From Candidatus Nomurabacteria bacterium (GTDB lineage: Bacteria; Patescibacteriota; Minisyncoccia; Phycocordibacterales; UBA9973): a stretch of 9,111 nt of DNA. Below, in pieces: positions 1 to 4,889 of the stretch. Below the pieces are notes generated by a model. It was not told where the DNA came from. It saw only the letters and a list, made by a program, of their open reading frames with translations, and did not search any database. Within the stretch, counting starts at the first letter, position 1, and every line of letters starts with the position of its first letter. The stretch is from the NCBI GenBank assembly GCA_020846955.1, contig JADLCZ010000054.1:1-9111 (forward strand), given 5' to 3'. Position numbers and translations under genes: made by a program.

Positions 1-1179
1 ATGTTAGATCTCAAAACAATGAAATCAGCTCTCGAACAACTGGAACAAGAGCGCAAAATACCTAAACAGAAAATATTGGAAGCCATCGAACAAGCTATGG
101 CCGCCGCCTACAAGAAAGATTACGGCAAAAAAGGTCAGATTATCCGTGCCCACTTCAATATGGATACAGGTGAGACAGAATTCTACCAAGTCAAGATTGT
201 GGTAGATGATTCTTTGGTACGCTTTGTAGTTGAGGGTGAGGAGGAGGAAGAAATTGAGGAAGGTGACGAAAGAGTTCGATTCAATGAAGAGCATCACATA
301 ATGATAAATGACGCCAAAAAGATCAAGAGCGACGCTCAATTGGAAGAAGAAATAATTTTCCCTCTTGAAACCAAAGAAGATTACGGTCGCATCGCAGCCC
401 AAACAGCTAAACAAGTTATAATCCAAAAGATTCGTGAAGCAGAACGAGATTCTGTAATGACAGAATACGGTGGCAAAGAAGGCCAGATTATCAACGGCTT
501 CGTCCAGAAAGTAGAGCGTGGTGTTGTATATATAGAATTCGATCGTGCGACAGGCATCATGCCTCCGGAAGAGCAAATCCCAGGGGAATTCTATCGTCGT
601 GGTGAGCGTATTCGTGCATACTTATATAGTGTCGAGGAATCTCCTCGCGGAATCAACCTCAAACTCTCTCGTACAAATCCGAAATTGATCCAAGGATTGT
701 TTGAACTCGAAGCTCCCGAGATCGCATCAGGTGTTGTCGAAATCAAGTCCATCGCCCGCGAGCCAGGCTCACGATCCAAAATTGCAGTATACTCCAATGA
801 TGACCATATCGACCCAGTAGGTTCATGTGTAGGGCAAAAGGGTATCCGCGTAACAACAGTCATGAGTGAAATGGGTGGTGAGAAGATTGATATCATACCT
901 TGGTCCGAGAATCCAAAGGAGTTCGTCGCAAGCGCATTATCTCCTGCAAATGTTACAAATATAGAAATTGACGAAGAAAATCACAAAGCCGAAGTCGAAG
1001 TTGCTGAGGACCAGCTATCACTTGCGATCGGTAAGGGTGGTCAAAATGTGCGCCTAGCTGCGAAATTGACTGGCTGGAGAATCGATATCAAAGGTATGCC
1101 TGTAGCCGGTAGTGGTGGAGAAGATACTGAAGATGATATAATGATAGAAGATGGCCTAGTCGATGATGGGACAGAATAA
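1..1179 (+). CDS. nusA: Transcription termination/antitermination protein NusA
   Basis: NusA binds RNA polymerase and nascent RNA and modulates pausing, termination and antitermination. The 392 residues show the family order: an N-terminal polymerase-binding domain (about 1-150, starting MLDLKTMKSALEQL), an S1 domain (about 159-226), a first KH domain (about 230-305, GQKG loop at 278-281) and a second KH domain (about 306-365, GKGG loop at 344-347 followed by NVRLAAKLTGWRIDI). The family-typical stretch GRIAAQTAKQVI is at 129-140. A Glu-rich run lies at 78-90, and the tail after 370 is short and acidic, without the extra C-terminal repeats of E. coli NusA. The ATG is the first base of the window, so its promoter and upstream neighbour cannot be seen. 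The N-terminus looks complete, so this is probably the true start. It heads the plus-strand run nusA-ppa-tig. The assignment is very secure. Confidence 0.97.
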   Translation: MLDLKTMKSALEQLEQERKIPKQKILEAIEQAMAAAYKKDYGKKGQIIRAHFNMDTGETEFYQVKIVVDDSLVRFVVEGEEEEEIEEGDERVRFNEEHHIMINDAKKIKSDAQLEEEIIFPLETKEDYGRIAAQTAKQVIIQKIREAERDSVMTEYGGKEGQIINGFVQKVERGVVYIEFDRATGIMPPEEQIPGEFYRRGERIRAYLYSVEESPRGINLKLSRTNPKLIQGLFELEAPEIASGVVEIKSIAREPGSRSKIAVYSNDDHIDPVGSCVGQKGIRVTTVMSEMGGEKIDIIPWSENPKEFVASALSPANVTNIEIDEENHKAEVEVAEDQLSLAIGKGGQNVRLAAKLTGWRIDIKGMPVAGSGGEDTEDDIMIEDGLVDDGTE

Positions 1180-1180
1180 A

Positions 1181-1270
1181 TTAGTAACTAGTTTCTAGCA
1201 ACTAGGGACTAGTAAAAAATTATAAATTAATTATCCTAGAAGCTAGAACCGAGCAACTAGAACCTAACCA
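1181..1270. repeat. CTAG heptad array in the nusA-ppa gap
   Basis: CTAG recurs with an exact 7-base period. Block 1 has TTAG at 1181, then CTAG at 1188, 1195, 1202 and 1209. Block 2 has CTAG at 1236 and 1243, CGAG at 1250, CTAG at 1257 and CTAA at 1264. The three bases between units vary. An AT-only stretch plus one C (about 1213-1235) separates the blocks. Each block thus has five units, with one-base-degenerate units at the outer ends and at 1250. The array fills nearly the whole gap between the nusA stop and the ppa start. CTAG is its own reverse complement, but the 3-base spacers do not pair well, so a long stable hairpin is not supported. Function unknown. Confidence 0.85.
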
Positions 1271-1271
1271 A

Positions 1272-1856
1272 ATGGCAAACATAAATCAAAAACCAAGTAA
1301 ATTCATGTACAATCTTTTGCATGTATTACCACCTTTTGTTGATGAAGAAAAAGGGATTATAAATGCAATTATCGAAGTCTCTGCAGGTACTATAAATAAA
1401 TACGAGCTTATTACAGAAAGCGGGCAACTCAAACTTGACCGTGTTGGATATTCTACTCTTTCATATCCTTTTACATATGGAGCAATCCCGATGACTTGGG
1501 ATTACGATGGAGACCCACTCGATGTCGAGATAGTAAACATTACTGAGCCTTTGGTACCAGGGTCTCTTGTAGAGGCAAGGATTATTGGTGTAATGAAATT
1601 TATAGACGGTGGAGAAGTAGATGACAAAATAATTGCAGTACTCAATGACGACAAACGTTCTGATCATATAAATTCAATTGATGACTTGGGTGAATATTTC
1701 AAAAAAGAAACTCAATATTTTTGGGAAAATATAAAAGCCCTAAAAAAACCAGGTACAGGAAAAGTAGAAACATTCCACAACAAAGATGAAGCAATTAAAG
1801 TGATCAAAGAATGTGCAGAAAAATACCAAAAAGATTACGCACCAAAATTAGACTAA
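1272..1856 (+). CDS. ppa: Family I inorganic pyrophosphatase
   Basis: This cytoplasmic Mg-dependent enzyme hydrolyses pyrophosphate to two phosphates and pulls forward polymer synthesis. The 194 residues carry the family I signature DGDPLDV at 79-85, whose Asp residues bind metal. Further counterparts of known active-site residues are the K-Y-E triplet at 43-45, R57 and Y69 in the FTYGAIP segment, and the acidic D-D-K at 117-119. The position aligned by eye with the E. coli active-site Tyr before a Lys (HYKDL) reads NIKAL here, so that Tyr appears to be Ile; this needs a real alignment. Many family members begin near MxNLxHxLPP, which matches an internal ATG at 1305 (Met12), so the true start could be there. 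Neither ATG has a Shine-Dalgarno sequence. It lies 92 bases after nusA and 6 bases before tig, probably in one operon. Confidence 0.95.
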   Translation: MANINQKPSKFMYNLLHVLPPFVDEEKGIINAIIEVSAGTINKYELITESGQLKLDRVGYSTLSYPFTYGAIPMTWDYDGDPLDVEIVNITEPLVPGSLVEARIIGVMKFIDGGEVDDKIIAVLNDDKRSDHINSIDDLGEYFKKETQYFWENIKALKKPGTGKVETFHNKDEAIKVIKECAEKYQKDYAPKLD

Positions 1857-1862
1857 AAAATT

Positions 1863-2915
1863 ATGACAACCACAATCAACAAACTCGCAAAAAGCGAGGT
1901 AGAAATTATAAGTTCTATCTCAGCCGAAACACTAGAAAGTTATGAGACAAAAGCCCTAGCCCGTGCCGGTGAAAGGATGGAAATCCCAGGCTTCCGCAAA
2001 GGCAAAGCACCGGTTGATATCCTCAAGCAAAACATCAATGAAATGATGCTTCGTGAAGAAATGGCCGAGATGGCAATATCCGATGCATACCCAAAGATTT
2101 TGGAGGAGAACAAAATCGATGCAATTGGTCGCCCAGAAATCACAATTACAAAGATTGCCAAGGGTAACGATCTAGAATTCAAGATCAAGACTGCTGTGAT
2201 TCCCGAAATTACACTTCCAGATTACAAAAAAATCGCAAAAGAAGAGAACAACAAACCTGACAACAAAAAAGAAGTCACAGTTGAAGAAGCAGATGTCACA
2301 AAGGTAATAGGTGACTTGCGCCGCATGCGCGCTCACCAAGCAATGCCAGCACATGAGCACGTAGAGGGTGAGAAGCACCCTGAGCTTACAGAAGAACAAC
2401 TACCAAAGGTAGATGAAGAGTTTGTAAAATCATTTGGCAAATTTGAGGGAGTTGAGGAATTCACAAACAAAATCCGCGACAACATCAAAATAGAAAAGGA
2501 AATGCAAGCCAAAGACAAAATCCGTATGGCAATCATCGAGAATATCCTCGCTGGAGCAAAGTGTGAGGTTCCAGAAATTTTAATAAATTCTGAGATCCAG
2601 AAAATGATGTACAAGCTCGAGTCTGATATCACAAATATGGGATTCAAGATTGAAGATTATTTCAAACAAATTGGTAAAACAATGGAAGATGTATCGAAAG
2701 AATGGCGCTCTGATGCCGAGAAGCGTGCAATGCTTGAGCTCATAATTCATGACATCTCAGTGAAAGAAAACCTCAAACCAAGTGACGACGATATAGAAAA
2801 AGAAACTGATCAAATTACAAAAATGTACAAAGACGCAGATCCACTCCGCGCTCGTGCATATGTAGAGCAAATGCTCACAAATGAAAAAGTTTTTGCATTC
2901 TTGAGTTCTCAGTAG
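1863..2915 (+). CDS. tig: Trigger factor lacking the PPIase domain
   Basis: Trigger factor is the ribosome-bound chaperone that meets nascent chains at the exit tunnel. The N-terminal ribosome-binding domain (about 1-125) includes the signature GFRKGKAP at 43-50. The C-terminal helical chaperone domain covers about 182-350, starting KVDEEFVKSFG. In E. coli (432 residues) an FKBP-type prolyl isomerase domain of about 100 residues sits between the linker and this domain. Here the linker helix VTVEEADVTKVIGDLRRMRA (138-157) is followed only by a short His/Glu-rich stretch (158-181), giving a 350-residue protein. The isomerase module is therefore absent, with no sign of a frameshift. It follows ppa by 6 bases and ends in a strong two-way terminator, so it is the last gene of the operon. 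The start has no Shine-Dalgarno sequence. Confidence 0.95.
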   Translation: MTTTINKLAKSEVEIISSISAETLESYETKALARAGERMEIPGFRKGKAPVDILKQNINEMMLREEMAEMAISDAYPKILEENKIDAIGRPEITITKIAKGNDLEFKIKTAVIPEITLPDYKKIAKEENNKPDNKKEVTVEEADVTKVIGDLRRMRAHQAMPAHEHVEGEKHPELTEEQLPKVDEEFVKSFGKFEGVEEFTNKIRDNIKIEKEMQAKDKIRMAIIENILAGAKCEVPEILINSEIQKMMYKLESDITNMGFKIEDYFKQIGKTMEDVSKEWRSDAEKRAMLELIIHDISVKENLKPSDDDIEKETDQITKMYKDADPLRARAYVEQMLTNEKVFAFLSSQ

Positions 2916-2925
2916 AAAATGAGAT

Positions 2926-2961
2926 AAAAAAAATCCCAACTGAAAAGCTGGGATTTTTTTT
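2926..2961. terminator. Bidirectional intrinsic terminator, tig / lipoprotein gene
   Basis: TCCCA (2934-2938) pairs with TGGGA (2949-2953). The A-run at 2926-2933 pairs with the T-run at 2954-2961. C2940-G2947 can close a TGAAAA loop beyond an A-C mismatch. U-tracts exist on both strands, so it can end tig (plus) and the convergent lipoprotein gene (minus). Confidence 0.92.
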
Positions 2962-2979
2962 ATTTAGCATATTTGCAGT

Positions 2980-3417
2980 CTATTCAACTACATAATATGG
3001 CTGTCTTTGTAAATCGTATCGCATTGTAATTACGACAGGTACTAGGACAGTCTTTGAAGGATCATAAGATAGGTAGGTCATCATTTGTGGCCTAATGTTT
3101 GCCACTACGATGCCACCATTTGGGGCAACCAGAGTTTTACCATCGCTGGTAAAAACTGGACGGTTTGTATTGCTGATAGGGTTGGTCCACATGTAACCAA
3201 CGAAACTAAATTCGTTAGATTGAGACCAATTATTTGGATAACCGTTGGGGTAATAATATCCCCCACCATTGTATCCCCCGAAGGAGATACTTACCCAAAC
3301 ACCACCGTTGTTAACACCTACTGATACATTTGGCTGTACCCCGCCTTCCTTTTTACAAGATGATAAACTTGTCACCACTAGGGTGAAAATCACGAGTATT
3401 CTGAATGCTTTTTTCAT
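2980..3417 (-). CDS. Small predicted lipoprotein, Gly/Tyr/Asn-rich
   Basis: The 145-residue product starts with a Lys-rich, hydrophobic signal sequence and a lipobox LSSC. The Cys at 21 would be lipidated and anchor the mature protein to the outer face of the membrane. Residues 24-66 are rich in Gly, Asn, Tyr and Val (VNNGGV, FGGYNGGGYYYPNGYP), as in exposed, repetitive surface segments. The remainder (67-145) is probably beta-rich. No family is recognised. The start is supported by a near-consensus promoter just upstream (3437-3466) that would give a leader of only about a dozen bases, with no Shine-Dalgarno sequence. It is a single-gene unit, convergent with tig and divergent from clpP, and ends at the shared terminator. 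Role beyond a surface lipoprotein unknown. Confidence 0.8.
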   Translation of the reverse strand: MKKAFRILVIFTLVVTSLSSCKKEGGVQPNVSVGVNNGGVWVSISFGGYNGGGYYYPNGYPNNWSQSNEFSFVGYMWTNPISNTNRPVFTSDGKTLVAPNGGIVVANIRPQMMTYLSYDPSKTVLVPVVITMRYDLQRQPYYVVE

Positions 3418-3436
3418 TGTCGATATATTTTTGTAT

Positions 3437-3466
3437 ATTATACCACTATCTATACCCTTTTGTCAA
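3437..3466 (-). promoter_or_regulatory. Consensus sigma-70-type promoter of the lipoprotein gene
   Basis: On the minus strand: a perfect -35 TTGACA (3461-3466), an 18-base spacer, and a perfect -10 TATAAT (3437-3442) preceded by TGG, an extended -10. Predicted transcription start is near 3430, about a dozen bases before the ATG at 3417. Confidence 0.9.
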
Positions 3467-3491
3467 CCCCGTCGCTCGCGAGTGACAGGGT
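3466..3491. repeat. GC-rich palindrome abutting the lipoprotein promoter
   Basis: The 26 bases form a near-perfect inverted repeat centred on CGCG. The inner 16 bases are GTCGCTCGCGAGTGAC (one G-T pair), flanked by ACCCC / AGGGT (one C-A mismatch). It touches the -35 box of the minus-strand promoter and is much richer in G+C than its surroundings. It could be an operator, a protein-binding site or a dispersed palindromic repeat. There is no adjacent T-run, so it is not a simple terminator. Function unknown. Confidence 0.7.
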
Positions 3492-3519
3492 CAAGTGTCT
3501 AGCCAAAAATCCCTTACTT

Positions 3520-3568
3520 TGCTATACTATTCATGCATTTCCTTATACTTATACTAACCCCTTATACT
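3520..3568 (+). promoter_or_regulatory. Probable promoter region before the duplicated clpP start
   Basis: TATACT occurs four times, at 3523, 3544, 3550 and 3563. The first is preceded by TGC, giving an extended -10 (TGCTATACT), with a start expected near 3535, about 39 bases before the ATG at 3574. No good -35 is seen. The 12-base word CCTTATACTTAT occurs exactly twice, at 3541-3552 and 3560-3571. Which -10 is used cannot be told from sequence. Confidence 0.5.
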
Positions 3569-3573
3569 TATTT

Positions 3574-3600
3574 ATGTTAATCCCAACAGTTACCCCATAG
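3574..3600 (+). pseudogene. Duplicated 5' end of clpP (8-codon mini-ORF MLIPTVTP)
   Basis: This mini-ORF reads M-L-I-P-T-V-T-P-stop. Its first six residues are identical to the start of clpP, whose ATG lies 104 bases downstream. Over the 19 bases up to GTTA the two copies differ at four positions, all third codon positions (TTA/TTG, ATC/ATT, CCA/CCT, ACA/ACG). Similarity ends exactly where the adjacent hairpin begins at 3593, and the TAG stop lies in the hairpin's left arm. It has its own extended -10 upstream. It may be the displaced original start of clpP, a translated leader peptide, or both. The duplication is directly visible; its meaning is inferred. Confidence 0.75.
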
Positions 3601-3621
3601 GAAAGATTACTTCCTACGGGG
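3593..3621. repeat. Hairpin element, copy 1 (upstream of clpP)
   Basis: The left arm CCCCATAGGAA (3593-3603) pairs with the right arm TTCCTACGGGG (3611-3621): ten pairs and one A-C mismatch, around a 7-base loop AGATTAC. Copy 2 at 8719-8747 has the same arm lengths, loop length and nearly the same arms. No T-run follows (CGAGACG), so it is not an intrinsic terminator. Its left edge abuts the duplicated clpP start, and its TAG is in frame with that mini-ORF. Confidence 0.85.
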
Positions 3622-3628
3622 CGAGACG

Positions 3629-3637
3629 TGGTACTAT
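3629..3637 (+). promoter_or_regulatory. Possible extended -10 promoter of clpP
   Basis: TGGTACTAT resembles the GTGGTATAAT boxes of the minus-strand promoters in this window (4 of 6 matches to TATAAT plus the TG). A start near 3644 would give a leader of about 34 bases. No convincing -35 is seen, and the hairpin occupies that region. TTACAT-18-TATAAA (3646-3675) lies too close to the ATG unless the message is leaderless. Confidence 0.4.
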
Positions 3638-3677
3638 TAAGTAAGTTACATTATTAAAATTAATCATTATATAAACT

Positions 3678-4268
3678 ATGTTGATTCCTACGGTTATAGA
3701 AAAAACAACAAATGGTGAGCGAGCTTATGATATATACTCTCGCCTACTCAATGAGCGCATTATATTCCTAGCAGGCGCAATAGATGACCATATTGCCAAC
3801 TTGGTGGTAGCGCAATTATTATATCTAGACCATATGGATTCCAAAAAGGATATCTATCTATACATCAACTCTCCAGGTGGATCTGTATCTGCTGGTATGG
3901 CAATACTAGATACTATGAATTTCGTCCGCTCCGATGTATCTACAATTTGTGTAGGAGTTGCTGCATCTATGGGCTCACTATTACTCTCGGCTGGTGCAAA
4001 GGGTAAAAGATTTGCATTACCAAATTCTGAAATCATGATACACCAAGTACTTGGTGGTGCAGAAGGCCAAGCAAGTGATATCGAGATTCAAGCCAAACAT
4101 ATATTGAGAATAAAAGAGAATTTAAATAAAATCTTGGCGAAAAATACTGGCAAGACACCAGCTCAAGTCGAGAAGGATGCCGACCGTGACAACTGGATGA
4201 CAGCCGAAGAAGCAAAGAAATACAATCTAGTAGACGATGTAATTTCCAAACCAAAATCTTTAAAATAA
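3678..4268 (+). CDS. clpP: ATP-dependent Clp protease proteolytic subunit
   Basis: ClpP forms the tetradecameric serine-protease chamber that degrades substrates unfolded by ClpX, ClpC or ClpA in the cytoplasm. The 196 residues show the full catalytic triad: Ser97 in GVAASMGS, His122 in IMIHQ and Asp171 in DRDNWM. INSPGGSVSAGMAI (63-76) and the N-terminal MLIPTVIEKTTNGERAYDIY are also family-typical. There is essentially no propeptide, unlike E. coli ClpP, so the chosen ATG starts right at the conserved N-terminus. No Shine-Dalgarno sequence precedes it. It is transcribed alone and ends in a strong terminator; no clpX or tig is adjacent downstream, and tig lies upstream across the lipoprotein gene. 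Oddly, its first six codons are repeated at 3574, next to a hairpin. Confidence 0.97.
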   Translation: MLIPTVIEKTTNGERAYDIYSRLLNERIIFLAGAIDDHIANLVVAQLLYLDHMDSKKDIYLYINSPGGSVSAGMAILDTMNFVRSDVSTICVGVAASMGSLLLSAGAKGKRFALPNSEIMIHQVLGGAEGQASDIEIQAKHILRIKENLNKILAKNTGKTPAQVEKDADRDNWMTAEEAKKYNLVDDVISKPKSLK

Positions 4269-4276
4269 AAAGGTAA

Positions 4277-4307
4277 TAAAAAAAACACCCATACGGGTGT
4301 TTTTTTA
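4277..4307. terminator. Bidirectional intrinsic terminator, clpP / PG-binding gene
   Basis: ACACCC (4285-4290), loop ATAC, GGGTGT (4295-4300). An A-run lies on the left (4277-4285) and a T-run on the right (4301-4307), extending the stem and giving U-tracts on both strands. It ends clpP (plus) and the convergent 4316-4831 gene (minus). Confidence 0.93.
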
Positions 4308-4315
4308 TTATCTAA

Positions 4316-4831
4316 TTATTTCTTGAATAGTGCTGCTAGTGTTACATCGCCTGCGATTCCATCTACTTTTAATTTCATAGCCTTTTGGAATGCTTTCAAT
4401 GCAGTGAGTGTCGCACTGTCAAATTTATTACTTGCTGTCCCTTTTAAATGCTTCTTGGCAATAAGAGCATTTTGCATATCTGTCACTTCCTGTCCTGACA
4501 TGCCGTATTTCAACATTTTGTACATTGATTTACTTGTTGTTTTAGTATTTGATGAAGTTGTACTTGATTTTGAACTTGAGCTTGAGCTAGAACTTGATGT
4601 GTTTTTTGAAGTGGATGAAGTAGATTTTGATCCTGTATTATTTGACATACCACCTGAATTATTATTTCCAAGAACTTCCTTATTTAACTGCTCCATACCA
4701 GGATTAGTACAAGGATTAGTTGAAGTTTTTACACAATTAGTAAAATCAGTTGTATACGCGGCTGCATTCGCGTAATGAACCCCAACAAAGAGAAACAAAC
4801 TAAACATTAAAAACATTGATAACTTTTTCAT
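4316..4831 (-). CDS. Exported Ser-rich protein with peptidoglycan-binding domain
   Basis: The 171-residue protein has an N-terminal signal peptide (1 to about 23, ending ANA-A) and a short region with two Cys (33 and 41) in CVKTSTNPCTN. A low-complexity Ser/Thr/Lys/Asn linker follows (about 59-102, with a run of nine Ser at 79-87), then a C-terminal PG_binding_1-type domain (about 105-170: LKYGMSGQEVTDMQNALIAK, then FDSATLTALKAFQKAM, then VDGIAGDVTLAALF). It is probably secreted and attached to the cell wall by that domain, with the linker as spacer. No catalytic domain is present. The CVxTxxxPCTN motif also occurs at the same distance from the signal peptide in the neighbouring 666-residue protein, so the two are related in architecture. 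It lies 58 bases downstream of that gene and may be co-transcribed, ending at the terminator shared with clpP. Confidence 0.88.
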   Translation of the reverse strand: MKKLSMFLMFSLFLFVGVHYANAAAYTTDFTNCVKTSTNPCTNPGMEQLNKEVLGNNNSGGMSNNTGSKSTSSTSKNTSSSSSSSSSKSSTTSSNTKTTSKSMYKMLKYGMSGQEVTDMQNALIAKKHLKGTASNKFDSATLTALKAFQKAMKLKVDGIAGDVTLAALFKK

Positions 4832-4889
4832 AATTTTTTTCCGTAAAACGGATAATTAATATTGATAATAATTTGACCTTAAATTAGTT
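4832..4889 (-). other. Short gap with a small hairpin before the PG-binding gene
   Basis: TCCGT (4840-4844) and ACGGA (4848-4852) form a 5-bp stem with a 3-base loop. On the minus strand the 3' arm ends in GGA, eight bases before the ATG at 4831, the nearest thing to a ribosome-binding site there. It could mask that site, but the stem is short. The rest of the gap is AT-rich with no clear promoter. Confidence 0.3.

Noticed and set aside
25..576. Antisense ORF (183 codons) opposite nusA
   Set aside because: Low-complexity Phe/Leu-rich translation produced by the reverse strand of a charged coding region; no supporting signals.
1181..1270. CTAG array as a CRISPR array or a terminator
   Set aside because: Units are 7 bases long with 3-base spacers, far from CRISPR dimensions. 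The CTAG blocks pair only at CTAG, not through the spacers, and no T-run follows a stable stem.
3085..3502. Plus-strand ORFs opposite the lipoprotein gene
   Set aside because: The minus-strand frame has a lipobox signal peptide, a consensus promoter and a terminator; the plus-strand frames have none.
3593..3621. Hairpin 1 as an intrinsic terminator or classic attenuator
   Set aside because: No T-run follows the stem and no alternative pairing was found. The overlap with a mini-ORF stop is noted, but an attenuator is not supported.
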